From positions 12,734 to 76,733 of the forward strand of contig CAJTTD010000011.1 in assembly GCA_910579205.1 (NCBI GenBank): 64,000 nt of DNA. Direction: 5' to 3'. Source of the stretch: an uncultured Christensenella sp. Lineage in GTDB: Bacteria; Bacillota; Clostridia; Christensenellales; Pumilibacteraceae. Position numbers and translations under genes: made by a program. This document shows, piece by piece, positions 26,066-34,603 of the stretch; position 1 is the stretch's first letter; each line of letters opens with the position of its first letter. A model generated the notes under the pieces. That model saw only the letters and a program-made list of their open reading frames with translations, was not told the origin of the DNA and made no database searches.

Positions 26066-27856
26066 TCAGCACCAATTGATTTCGGTTATCAATTCTCCGT
26101 TTTTCCCGTTCGTTCGAGATGCCGCCGAAATATCGCAAGTGATCTTTATTTCGTCGCATAAGGCTTTCCCGCCGCTGCCGGGCGTTCCGTATGCGCCTCT
26201 GCTCGCAGTTGTATTTCCCAAGACCGACGCATTCCATCCGGAGGTATCGTTGTCATGCACACCGCCCGCCTTGCCTGTCTTGCCGCCGTTCCCGCCGACT
26301 AACGTAAGACTTCCGCTCGAATACGTCAAGACTGCGGCATTGACAGCGATACCGCCGTCGCCGCCATTGCCGCCGCGTCCGCCGACCACGTGCTTTTCGC
26401 CCTTTGTAAATTCCCTTCTATTACATTCGCTGGCATCGCCGCCGCTGCCGCCGTTGCCGCCCGCGATACGAACTTCGCCTAAAGATTCGCCGATAAATAT
26501 AACGATATCGTCGGTTACTCTTACCCCGTCGCCGCCGTCGCCGCCGCGAAACCCGTTTCTGCCGTTACTGCCGTCGCCGCCGTTGTCGCCGATAGCGCGA
26601 TTGTAAGCATTCCCGCCGTTGCCGCCGATAACTTCGAGCATATTTTCTCCTGCAAAGACGCTCAAGCTTGCCGCTATAATACCGTCGCCGCCGCGCCCGC
26701 CGTTTTCGACGCCGCTTTTGCCGTCCCCGCCGCGCACTCGCAACGGAGCTCTGCACATTATTTCAAGCGTATTATTTACTAAATTTATAGCCGGCGCACC
26801 GTTTTCGCTCGTTCCGATATAATTATTTGTTCCTATCGTTTCTATTATTATTGTTCTGTCGCTCGTAGAAGTTACTGTACCCCAAGGAGAGTCGCCGATT
26901 ATATTGGCGTTTTTCAAAATTATGTGAGCCGCGCTGTCAGAGCCGCCGCCTATGGAAATATTGATATTCTCATAGCTTGTTTCCGGATCGCCGTACAACA
27001 GCGCATTTGCGTTTTGACCGGAAAGCACGATCGTGCCCGATGCCGATCTCAGATCCACCGCCCGTCCCAATAACAGCGCCGAATATTCGCCGTCGGATGT
27101 TATAGCTCCGCTCGCAACGCTTTCGCCGTCCGCAGTCCAACTGATAACGTCCAAGTCGCCGATTTTTAAACCCAATGCGGCGTCGGCGATATCCGTTCCG
27201 TACTCCACCGTAAGCTCCTCTATCAAGGTTTTGTCGTCGCCCGTACCGTTGAAAAACTTTACATTTAACTTTTCGTACCCGACGTCGGCATAAAGCTTCA
27301 CCTTATATCCGTCGCCTTGTTCATAATTGGAATGATCGAAGACTTTGTAATTTTGAGTAGCGCGCCCGTCGCCGTCCGCAATAAGATCGCCGCCGTTCGA
27401 CGCCGTGCGCCATCCGTTGAATACTCTGTGAACGCCGACATTCAGTATAGGCAATGCCCCGAGTTCTTTACCGCTCTCTGCGCTTATTGCGCCGTCGCTC
27501 GACAATGTTCCTTCATCGTAACAAAATTCGAATTTGTACTCCCGTGCGACAAATCTGACGAAAAGCACAATGTCTTTGGCATCCAAAAACGGTCTTACGC
27601 TCCGTCCGTCCGCGTTTACGTATTTTGTCCCGTCGACCTCCGAATCGTACAAACCGTCAAATACATATCCGTCCTTAACGGGTATTTCGGGTATTTCATA
27701 CACGTCATCCAAGCGCACTTCTATTACATATTCGTTGTCGTATGCGTATCGAACAGTATAAACCTTATCCGCATCTTTATCTTTGCAACCCATCGATATA
27801 AAAGTCGATAGTGCGACTGCAAAAATAAAACCTAATACTATCCCAACTTTTTTCAT
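26066..27856 (-). CDS. Glycine-rich secreted lipoprotein
   Basis: The 596-residue protein starts with a lipoprotein signal peptide (MKKVGIVLGFIFAVALS..., lipobox ISMGC, Cys24). Residues about 30-230 hold beta-rich domains of the InlB/Listeria-repeat type (EIPVKDGYVFDGLY, HRVFNGWRTAS). From about 365 onward there is a long Gly/Asn/Asp-rich region with many GGNGG, GGDGG and GRGG motifs alternating with short hydrophobic strands, as in some autotransporter or beta-solenoid surface proteins. The ATG at 27856 was chosen because GAGG is 5 bases upstream and the signal peptide starts there. Cluster order suggests co-expression with the RiPP genes. Confidence 0.8.
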   Translation of the reverse strand: MKKVGIVLGFIFAVALSTFISMGCKDKDADKVYTVRYAYDNEYVIEVRLDDVYEIPEIPVKDGYVFDGLYDSEVDGTKYVNADGRSVRPFLDAKDIVLFVRFVAREYKFEFCYDEGTLSSDGAISAESGKELGALPILNVGVHRVFNGWRTASNGGDLIADGDGRATQNYKVFDHSNYEQGDGYKVKLYADVGYEKLNVKFFNGTGDDKTLIEELTVEYGTDIADAALGLKIGDLDVISWTADGESVASGAITSDGEYSALLLGRAVDLRSASGTIVLSGQNANALLYGDPETSYENINISIGGGSDSAAHIILKNANIIGDSPWGTVTSTSDRTIIIETIGTNNYIGTSENGAPAINLVNNTLEIMCRAPLRVRGGDGKSGVENGGRGGDGIIAASLSVFAGENMLEVIGGNGGNAYNRAIGDNGGDGSNGRNGFRGGDGGDGVRVTDDIVIFIGESLGEVRIAGGNGGSGGDASECNRREFTKGEKHVVGGRGGNGGDGGIAVNAAVLTYSSGSLTLVGGNGGKTGKAGGVHDNDTSGWNASVLGNTTASRGAYGTPGSGGKALCDEIKITCDISAASRTNGKNGELITEINWC

Positions 27857-27886
27857 TTTTTCCTCGGTTGATTTTATATTATGAAT

Positions 27887-27915
27887 AATATAACAAACGA
27901 AAAAAGCCTTGTCAA
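27887..27915 (-). promoter_or_regulatory. Promoter of the lipoprotein-LRR-RiPP operon
   Basis: On the minus strand TTGACA (27910-27915) and TATATT (27887-27892) are 17 bases apart, about 30 bases before the start codon of the lipoprotein gene. It directs transcription toward the CXXX-peptide genes. Confidence 0.78.
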
Positions 27916-27917
27916 GC

Positions 27918-27955
27918 AAATCACTACTGTAGCACAGATATAAGAGTGGTGATTT
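27918..27955. promoter_or_regulatory. Inverted repeat between divergent promoters, probable operator
   Basis: AAATCACTAC (27918-27927) and GTGGTGATTT (27946-27955) match as an inverted repeat at 9 of 10 positions with an 18-base gap. It begins 2 bases upstream of the minus-strand -35 and reaches the extended -10 of the HTH gene (TGcTAAACT at 27958-27966), which has ATG 6 bases later at 27972. A regulator binding here could govern both directions. Confidence 0.55.
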
Positions 27956-27971
27956 TTGCTAAACTAACAAT

Positions 27972-28220
27972 ATGAATCTAAACCAATTTATATCGGAAAA
28001 GTTGGAAAAACTGCGCAAGGAAAAAGGCTTAGGCGTATACACACTATGCAACAAAGCGGCTATATCTTATGAAACGTACCGAAGCATACGCAAAAACCGC
28101 AACAAGGATATATATTTAAGAACTCTGCTTATTCTGCTCCAAACTCTTAACATTTCACCGAAAGAATTTTTCGACGATCCCGCGTTCACAGACGGCACTA
28201 TAGATCTGGACTTTAAGTAA
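27972..28220 (+). CDS. Xre-like helix-turn-helix regulator
   Basis: The 82-residue protein is almost entirely a Cro/C1-type DNA-binding domain: five helices with a KGLGVYTLCNKAAISYETYRSI turn region split around residues 20-40, and the usual LLQTLNISPKEFF end. It is divergent from the RiPP operon. An inverted repeat lies between the two, so the protein probably represses or activates it. There is no ribosome site; the -10-like TAAACT is 6 bases from the ATG, suggesting a leaderless transcript. Two terminators follow. Confidence 0.8.
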   Translation: MNLNQFISEKLEKLRKEKGLGVYTLCNKAAISYETYRSIRKNRNKDIYLRTLLILLQTLNISPKEFFDDPAFTDGTIDLDFK

Positions 28221-28228
28221 AAATAAAT

Positions 28229-28264
28229 AAGGCGTCCGATATTTTCACATTCAAACGCCTTTTA
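28229..28264 (+). terminator. Terminator of the HTH gene
   Basis: AGGCGT (28230-28235) pairs with ACGCCT (28255-28260), followed by TTTTATA. It begins 9 bases after the HTH stop codon. Confidence 0.7.
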
Positions 28265-28281
28265 TATCTTCTATTTATTCG

Positions 28282-28304
28282 AGCGCGGTAGCCCGCGCTT
28301 TTAT
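28282..28304 (+). terminator. Second terminator-like hairpin
   Basis: AGCGCGG (28282-28288) pairs with CCGCGCT (28293-28299) around a 4-base loop, followed by TTTTATT. It may back up the preceding terminator or protect against transcription running into typA in the antisense direction. Confidence 0.6.
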
Positions 28305-28334
28305 TACGCACTCAGAGTTGACTGCCACGCGATC

Positions 28335-28406
28335 GACCGAGCGCCGCGAAGCACGCAGTCCGTATGGCGACGCATATACGCCGTTTCAGTCGTTTGCGTG
28401 CTTGCC
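28335..28406. repeat. 72-bp direct repeat, unit 1
   Basis: This matches 28509-28580 at 68 of 72 positions in the same orientation. Read on the minus strand its end encodes GKHAND then a stop, the same as the true C-terminus of TypA. Confidence 0.85.
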
Positions 28407-28508
28407 GGCAAGCTGCTACATAATTATGCATGTATTTGAAACGGCGGAGATGCGAGCAAGACGGACAGCCGGCGACAAGGCGCGACGGGAGTGTAGACCA
28501 CCCTACAT

Positions 28509-28580
28509 GACCGAGCGCCGCGAAGCACGCAGTCCATATTGCGACGCATATACGTCGTTTCAGTCGTTAGCGTGCTTGCC
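28509..28580. repeat. 72-bp direct repeat, unit 2, overlapping the end of typA
   Basis: The unit covers the last codons and stop of typA (stop at 28560-28562) plus 51 bases of downstream sequence. Unit 1 lies 174 bases away. The intervening 102 bases are GC-rich and unique within the window. Confidence 0.85.
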
Positions 28581-30404
28581 TAATCCTAATATCTTCGCCC
28601 GCTCTCTCATGCGTTCGGTCGCGTCGAGAGTGCGTTTTCTTATGCGCAAGCTCTTGGGCGTAACTTCGAGGATCTCGTCGTCCGCCAAAAATTCTATGCA
28701 GTCCTCCAGCGTCATGCGCATGGGCGTGATAAGCTTGAGCGCGTCGTCGCTGCCGCTGCTTCTGGTGTTGGTCAAATGCTTGCGCTTGCAGACGTTGACG
28801 ACGATATCCTCGCCGCGCGGGTTGAGCCCCACTACCATGCCCGCATACACGGGAACGCCCGCGCCTATAAACAGCGTGCCGCGTTCTTGCGCGTTGAACA
28901 GTCCGTAAACAATGGAATCGCCTTGCTCGTGCGCGATGAGCGAGCCGAACTCGCGGCGGTTTATCTCGCCCTTATACGGCTCGTAACCGTCGAAAAGCGT
29001 AGACATTATCCCTTCGCCTTTGGTGTCGGTCAACAGTTCGCTCTGATACCCGAACAGTCCGCGCTCAGGCACTTTGAAGTTCATTCTTATACGGCTGCCG
29101 TGCGGCGACATGTCTATGAGTTCGCCCTTTCTCGAACCCATTTTGTTCATGACCGTGCCTACGCAGTTTTCGGGTACGTCTATGAACACGCGATCTATAG
29201 GCTCGCACTTTTTGCCGTCGATATTTTTTATAAGCACCTTGGGCATAGACACGGCAAACTCGTATCCGTCGCGGCGCATTGTCTCTATCAGTATAGACAA
29301 GTGCATTTCGCCCCGCCCGCACACGACAAAGCTTTCGGCGGTCGCGCCGTCGGACACGCGAAGCGACAGATCTTTTACCGCTTCCTTGTACAGTCTGTCG
29401 CGCAGATGTCGGCTCGTTACGTACTTGCCTTCTTTGCCCGCAAGCGGCGAGTCGTTCACTTGGAACGTCATTTCCACGCTCGGTTCGGCTATCTTTACAA
29501 ATTCTATTGGCGAAGTATCCGCTTCCGAACAAACGGTATCGCCTATCATGACCCCGTCAATGCCCGATACGCACACTATGTCGCCCACATCGGCGTTTTG
29601 CACGGGAACGCGCTTTATTCCGTCGTAAGTGAATATGCTCACTACTTTGCTCTTGACCGATTTGCTCTCGTCGTGGTAATTGGTAAGCACCACGTTGTCG
29701 CCCACCGACAGTCTGCCGCTGTCTATCCTGCCTACGGCGAGCTTGCCCACATAGTCGTTATGCTCTGCGGACGACACGAGCATTTTGAACGGCGCGTCCG
29801 CAGCCCCTTTCGGCGCGGAGATGTGCTCGATAATAGTCTGGAACAGCGGTTGCATGTTTCTGCCGCGATCGTTTATATTGCGCGACGCAACGCCCGCGCG
29901 CGCCGAAGCAAACACGAACGGACTGTTGAGCTGATCCTCGCTCGCGTCGAGATCCAAAAACAGCTCGAGTATCTCGTCCACCACTTCTTTGAGCCGCGCG
30001 TCCGGTCTGTCCGTCTTGTTTACGACTACTATTATCTTAAGCCCGAGCGCAAGCGCGCGTTCCAAAACGAACCGCGTTTGCGGCATGGGACCTTCGAACG
30101 CGTCCACCACGAGCAGCGCGCCGTCTACCATTTTCAGTACGCGCTCCACCTCGCCGCCGAAGTCGGCATGCCCCGGGGTATCCACTATGTTTATCTTGAA
30201 CCCGTCGTATACGCACGATGCGTTTTTACTGAGTATGGTTATACCGCGTTCGCGTTCGAGCGCGTTGGAATCCATTACTCGGTCTACGACCGATTGATTG
30301 TCTCTAAAGACATTGCCTTGCTTTAACAGCTCGTTTACGAGCGATGTTTTTCCGTGGTCTACGTGCGCGATTATCGCCACGTTTCTGATTTTTTCTTGTT
30401 CCAT
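28560..30404 (-). CDS. typA: TypA/BipA ribosome-associated GTPase
   Basis: The 614-residue protein is a translational GTPase of the EF-G/LepA type. The P-loop AHVDHGKTS is near residue 15, the G2 region has RERGITI, G3 is DTPGHADFGGEV and G4 NKTDR. Domain V and the TypA-specific C-terminal domain complete it. TypA acts on the ribosome during stress and 50S assembly. The ATG at 30404 matches the family N-terminus (MEQEKIRNVAIIAH); an upstream in-frame TTG was rejected. No strong ribosome site is seen. The last seven codons lie in a duplicated 72-bp block. Confidence 0.95.
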   Translation of the reverse strand: MEQEKIRNVAIIAHVDHGKTSLVNELLKQGNVFRDNQSVVDRVMDSNALERERGITILSKNASCVYDGFKINIVDTPGHADFGGEVERVLKMVDGALLVVDAFEGPMPQTRFVLERALALGLKIIVVVNKTDRPDARLKEVVDEILELFLDLDASEDQLNSPFVFASARAGVASRNINDRGRNMQPLFQTIIEHISAPKGAADAPFKMLVSSAEHNDYVGKLAVGRIDSGRLSVGDNVVLTNYHDESKSVKSKVVSIFTYDGIKRVPVQNADVGDIVCVSGIDGVMIGDTVCSEADTSPIEFVKIAEPSVEMTFQVNDSPLAGKEGKYVTSRHLRDRLYKEAVKDLSLRVSDGATAESFVVCGRGEMHLSILIETMRRDGYEFAVSMPKVLIKNIDGKKCEPIDRVFIDVPENCVGTVMNKMGSRKGELIDMSPHGSRIRMNFKVPERGLFGYQSELLTDTKGEGIMSTLFDGYEPYKGEINRREFGSLIAHEQGDSIVYGLFNAQERGTLFIGAGVPVYAGMVVGLNPRGEDIVVNVCKRKHLTNTRSSGSDDALKLITPMRMTLEDCIEFLADDEILEVTPKSLRIRKRTLDATERMRERAKILGLGKHAND

Positions 30405-30449
30405 ATATGCTTTATAATGAGGAGAAATTTTGCCGCGCGTCAAGCCGCG

Positions 30450-32099
30450 TTATGCTTTTAACAGTTTGTTCACCGCGCCTACGAGCGCTTTGATAGAAGC
30501 GGTCATTATGTCGGGATCTACGCCCACCGCGTATACCGTGCTGTCGCCGTGCTTTAGCCCGACGTACGCCGCGGCGTTTGATTTAGACCCCGTTTCGAGC
30601 GCGTGTTCGCTGTACAACACCGTCGTAAAGTCCACGCCGTGCGCGCGCTTGAGCGCAGACACCGCCGCATTGAACTGACCGTTGCCGTTGCCTATTATTA
30701 TAGTATCCTTGCCGTTGTTGTTTATCCGCAAAGACAAAAGCACCTCTTCCTCGCTCTTATCGAAAGAAAACGATGTAAGCGACAGCGGCGAGTTCACGTC
30801 TATGTACTCCTTTTTGAATATCTCCGCCACTTCGTCGGGTTTTAGCTCTTTGTGCTTTCTGTCGGATACGTTTTTGACTTTATATCCTATATCCTCGCGC
30901 ATCGCTTTGGGAATGACAAAACCGTACTTCTGCTCGAGAACGTACGCTATGCCGCCCTTGCCCGACTGCGAATTTATGCGTATGACGTCGCCGTCGTAGT
31001 TGCGACCTATGTCCGACGGATCGATGGGGAGATATGGCATATCCCACTTGGCGTCGCTGTGTTCCGCGCGATACTTCGTACCCTTTGCGATAGCGTCTTG
31101 ATGCGAGCCGGAAAACGCGGTAAACACGAGCGATCCCGCATACGGGGAGCGCGGCGGCACTTTCATGCCCGTCAATTTTTGGTATACCGCTATGGTCTCG
31201 TTAAGATCGGAAAGATCGAGCAGCGGATCTACGCCGTGCGAGTACATGTTGAGGGCGAGCGTTATTATATCCACATTGCCCGTTCTCTCGCCGTTGCCGA
31301 ACAGAGTGCCTTCCACACGTTCCGCGCCCGCGAGTAGAGCAAGCTCCGCATCGGCAACGCCCGTACCGCGATCGTTGTGCGGATGGGTGGATATAATTAT
31401 CGAGTCGGCGCGCTTAAGGTGCTTTTTAACGTATTCCACTTGACAAGCGTACACGTGCGGGAGCGACGTTTCCACCGTTACTGGGAGATTTATAATAAGC
31501 TTATTGCTCGGCGTGGGCTTTATCACGTCCGCCACGGCGTTGCATATTTCTACCGCAAACTCGGGTTCTGTGCCCGTAAACGATTCGGGCGAGTATTCGT
31601 AAGCGAACCCGCCGCCCGCGCTCACTATCATCTTAGCCGCATCGACGGCGATATCCACAATTTTTTCTTGCGACAGCTTAAACACTTGCTCGCGCTGCGG
31701 TTTGGACGTGGAGTTGTAAAAATGCACTATAGCGTGTTTTACTCCGTCCAACGCCTTGAGCGTTTTGGAGATTATATGTTCGCGGCACTGCGTCAAGACC
31801 TGGACAGTTACGTCGTCGGGGATAAGCCCGCCGTCTATCAGTTTGCGCATGAACGCATATTCGGTCTCGCTCGCCGCGGGAAATCCCACTTCTATCTGCT
31901 TAAAGCCTATCTTTACCAAATATTTAAAGAACTCTACTTTCTCGTCGAGTTCCATAGGCGTTACGAGCGCTTGATTGCCGTCGCGCAGATCCACGCTGCA
32001 CCAAACGGGCGGCGCGGTAATGCGGTCGCGTTTTACCCAGTCGTAACGATCCTCGGGAGGAAGAAAATAGTTCGCTTTATATTTATCGGCAAATTTCAT
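30450..32099 (-). CDS. leuA: 2-isopropylmalate synthase
   Basis: The 549-residue enzyme condenses acetyl-CoA with 2-oxoisovalerate, the first step of leucine synthesis. The TIM barrel starts CSVDLRDGNQAL, and the metal histidines are in STHPHNDRGTGVADAELA; GNGERTGN follows. The C-terminal part (about 430-549) is a regulatory LeuA-dimer-type domain with a VGVDPDIMTAS end. The length and N-terminal YFLPPEDRYDWV segment fit the LeuA type 2 group. No leuB, leuC or leuD gene is nearby. The transcript is probably leaderless (see promoter), and no T-box leader is present. Confidence 0.94.
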   Translation of the reverse strand: MKFADKYKANYFLPPEDRYDWVKRDRITAPPVWCSVDLRDGNQALVTPMELDEKVEFFKYLVKIGFKQIEVGFPAASETEYAFMRKLIDGGLIPDDVTVQVLTQCREHIISKTLKALDGVKHAIVHFYNSTSKPQREQVFKLSQEKIVDIAVDAAKMIVSAGGGFAYEYSPESFTGTEPEFAVEICNAVADVIKPTPSNKLIINLPVTVETSLPHVYACQVEYVKKHLKRADSIIISTHPHNDRGTGVADAELALLAGAERVEGTLFGNGERTGNVDIITLALNMYSHGVDPLLDLSDLNETIAVYQKLTGMKVPPRSPYAGSLVFTAFSGSHQDAIAKGTKYRAEHSDAKWDMPYLPIDPSDIGRNYDGDVIRINSQSGKGGIAYVLEQKYGFVIPKAMREDIGYKVKNVSDRKHKELKPDEVAEIFKKEYIDVNSPLSLTSFSFDKSEEEVLLSLRINNNGKDTIIIGNGNGQFNAAVSALKRAHGVDFTTVLYSEHALETGSKSNAAAYVGLKHGDSTVYAVGVDPDIMTASIKALVGAVNKLLKA

Positions 32100-32105
32100 A
32101 ATATC

Positions 32106-32134
32106 ATAATATTACATTTGCGAAAAATTGTCAA
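32106..32134 (-). promoter_or_regulatory. leuA promoter, probable leaderless mRNA
   Basis: On the minus strand TTGACA (32129-32134) and TATTAT (32106-32111) are 17 bases apart, and only 6 bases (GATATT) separate the -10 from the ATG at 32099. There is no Shine-Dalgarno sequence, so transcription should start essentially at the start codon. Confidence 0.78.
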
Positions 32135-32181
32135 ACGATTGAGCACCGCGCAAAACGCTCCGCCCGTCAATGCGTTAAGCT

Positions 32182-34434
32182 TTATGCCGCACTCCGCGCA
32201 CGCTTGTATGCGCGCTTTTTGGGCGCGTCGAACAGTCTGAAAGCGATGACCGTCATGTCGTCCCGCGGCGTGCCGCCGCTGAGATCGAGCGCGCGTTGCA
32301 ATATTTTGCCCGACACCGTTTCGGGATTGTACGCCGTCAGCCCGTTGATGAATTCGGGCAGTTCGTCGCCCGAAAAACAATCGCTCACGCCATCGGTAAC
32401 GAGTATTAGCATTTGCCCGGGATACAGCCGCTTTGCCGTGGAGTACGGGCGCATTTCGTCGAGCACGCCTATGGGCAGCGAGCTGCCTTCTATCTTGAGC
32501 ACAGTATCCGCCGTTTTTATGTAGCACGGCGGCGCGCCTATCTTTATTATATCGACGTTAGCCGTTTCGAGATCGCAAATAACTACGTCGGCTGCGGAAT
32601 AGCTCTCGTTGTTGGGCAGCTTCATAAATCTGTTCACGCCCGTAAGTGCCGAACGCGAATCGAACCCCGCTTTGTAAAAACATTCTATAAGCTCGACCGC
32701 CGCGTCCGAACCCATGCCCGCGGCCGCGCCCGAACCCATGCCGTCGAGGAGCGCGACCAAAAATTTATCGTCTATGCGCTCGAAAGTATAGCTGTCGCCG
32801 CTCACTCCCGACTTTGCCGTGCCCGCACGCGCGTACGCCGCTTCAAACGCGGGGCGACGCTTGAGCGTAGCTATGCTCCAGCCCGCGGCTTGCGACTTTT
32901 CGAGCGACGTAACGGCGCAGTCGCACTTTAAGCAAGCGGACACCGCGCGGCGTATCGCCTCGCGCTTTGCCGTGGACGTGCGCACCACTGCGGTAACGCC
33001 GTCGCGGGTAACAAACACTTCCGCGCACTCCACGCCCGCATTGGACAGCTCGGTCGCTATGCGCTCCTCAGCCGTGCCGTCAAACCCCACGGGCGACGCT
33101 TGGCTCGCGCCGAGATCGGTAAGTACGTCTTTTACCGCGGCGAGCCGTTCTGTTATGACCGCTCGCGCCTTTTCGTCGCTCTCGGCGGCACGCTCGCGCT
33201 CTTTCGCGGCAGCGGCGATGTCCGCCGAATATCCCAAAACCTCTGTCGCGCGCACGCACTCTTTGGAAAAAAAGTCGGGAAGCTCCGCTATAACGGGTCT
33301 GCCCGAACACGCGCTTTCCGCGACCGAAGCAAAAGCCTCGCCCGCCCGCGCCTTGTCGCACAACGCGTTGTTTTTGCAGTACGGGCATATCTTATCGGAC
33401 AGCGACATGCCGAGCGCGGCATAGTCTGGACGCGCGTCGGGAAACGCGTTCATGAGCCGCGCCGTCTCGTCGAACACAGTAGCCACGGCAAGCATGCGGT
33501 TGCCCGCGTCCGCCTTGGATCTGTTGATATAGTGTCTGACCGCGAGCCGCGCCGACCCGTCGAAGTCGAAATACGCGCCGAGCGCCTTTACCGTGCGCTT
33601 GGGCACTATGCAAAACATAACGCCGCCCGCAAACATCATCGACGAGCCGTATCCTACCGTTATAGGCTCTATCGCAAACAGTATGCTCGCCGCGGCAAAC
33701 ACGCCTATGCCCGCTGCGGCATAAAGCGGGCGCGGGAGCGTGCGGAATACGACGGTCGCCCCGACGCACAGACAAAAAGCGAGCGCAGTCTCCACTCCCG
33801 CCGATACCGCCAGCCCGAAAGATACGGCTATCCCGCCCGCGAGCGCGGGCTTAACGCCCGCCACGTTTAGCATGAGCGCTACAAAATACAACAGAGCAAG
33901 CCCGACTGTAAAACCGTATACAGTCGCGCCGCCGAGCGACAGTCCGAACACGACAAGCGCTACACAAACAGCCGCCGCGTCCGCCGCGCCCAATCTGAAC
34001 GAAAACTTGTGTAAAGCCGCATACGCCGTGCGCCGCGCAAAAAAGTAAAACACCAGACCTATCGCGCCCGAAAGCGCGCATTCGACTGCGGGACGAAACA
34101 ATACGGAAAGCGCGGCATGCGCGATAATAGCCCCGACCGAAAAAATCATCTTTGCCTTTTCCCGCCCGAACTTAGCTATCTTCAAGCCCAAAAACCAGCG
34201 CAGCGCGGCTAAAAATATCACCGCGCCCGCGAGATACAGCCGCCACAGCTCGAACGAAAACAGAAACTCGCACAGCAAATACAACGGCGCAGTAAATCCG
34301 ATAAACACGCCGTCAAGCGACAAAAACATGGGCGCGCCGAACGGCATTATCCCGTACGCGCGACCGCCGCAACACACGGCTATAAGCACCGCCGACGACA
34401 GCAGTTCGACGGGGCGTTTGATCCTTTTTCTCAT
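32182..34434 (-). CDS. spoIIE: Stage II sporulation protein E-like phosphatase
   Basis: The 750-residue protein has about ten hydrophobic helices in its first 300 residues, a central cytoplasmic region with a CPYCKNNALCDKA cysteine cluster, and a C-terminal PP2C-type serine phosphatase domain: VSGDSYTFERIDDKFLVALLDGMGSG, CDLETANVDIIKIGAPP and LVTDGVSD, ending GTPRDDMTVI. SpoIIE dephosphorylates SpoIIAA to activate sigma-F in the forespore. The start at 34434 places the first helix near the N-terminus; an in-frame ATG at 34557 would add 41 hydrophilic residues and overlap promoter-like sequence. Its presence suggests an endospore-forming lineage, although PP2C phosphatases of related architecture exist in non-sporulating relatives. 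Confidence 0.87.
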   Translation of the reverse strand: MRKRIKRPVELLSSAVLIAVCCGGRAYGIMPFGAPMFLSLDGVFIGFTAPLYLLCEFLFSFELWRLYLAGAVIFLAALRWFLGLKIAKFGREKAKMIFSVGAIIAHAALSVLFRPAVECALSGAIGLVFYFFARRTAYAALHKFSFRLGAADAAAVCVALVVFGLSLGGATVYGFTVGLALLYFVALMLNVAGVKPALAGGIAVSFGLAVSAGVETALAFCLCVGATVVFRTLPRPLYAAAGIGVFAAASILFAIEPITVGYGSSMMFAGGVMFCIVPKRTVKALGAYFDFDGSARLAVRHYINRSKADAGNRMLAVATVFDETARLMNAFPDARPDYAALGMSLSDKICPYCKNNALCDKARAGEAFASVAESACSGRPVIAELPDFFSKECVRATEVLGYSADIAAAAKERERAAESDEKARAVITERLAAVKDVLTDLGASQASPVGFDGTAEERIATELSNAGVECAEVFVTRDGVTAVVRTSTAKREAIRRAVSACLKCDCAVTSLEKSQAAGWSIATLKRRPAFEAAYARAGTAKSGVSGDSYTFERIDDKFLVALLDGMGSGAAAGMGSDAAVELIECFYKAGFDSRSALTGVNRFMKLPNNESYSAADVVICDLETANVDIIKIGAPPCYIKTADTVLKIEGSSLPIGVLDEMRPYSTAKRLYPGQMLILVTDGVSDCFSGDELPEFINGLTAYNPETVSGKILQRALDLSGGTPRDDMTVIAFRLFDAPKKRAYKRARSAA

Positions 34435-34441
34435 ATGTAGT

Positions 34442-34474
34442 TTTATACCATACGCCGCATAGTCTATTTCGTCG
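34442..34474 (-). promoter_or_regulatory. Possible Spo0A-type promoter of spoIIE
   Basis: An extended -10 TGGTATAAA (-10 at 34442-34447) is 7 bases from the ATG. CGACGAA at 34468-34474 resembles the Spo0A box TGNCGAA at 6 of 7 positions, in the -35 region. Bacillus spoIIE is Spo0A-controlled, so the arrangement is plausible, but box and hexamer are weak on their own. Confidence 0.35.
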
Positions 34475-34603
34475 TGATTTGACGATAAACGGCAATTACG
34501 GTCATAACGCAAAAAAAGGACGCGGCGCGCCCTTTTCTTTTCATTTATATTATACATACTGGCGTTCCGACAACATGCTCGCCCGACCGCCCGCTCGGCT
34601 ATA

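Noticed and set aside
26160..26760. Tandem repeats or CRISPR-like array
   Set aside because: The repetition comes from GGN/GGD codons in the glycine-rich lipoprotein; there are no constant repeats with unique spacers.
28776..30326. 516-codon plus-strand frame
   Set aside because: It is antisense to typA, which has unmistakable GTPase motifs; the frame has no homology-like segments.
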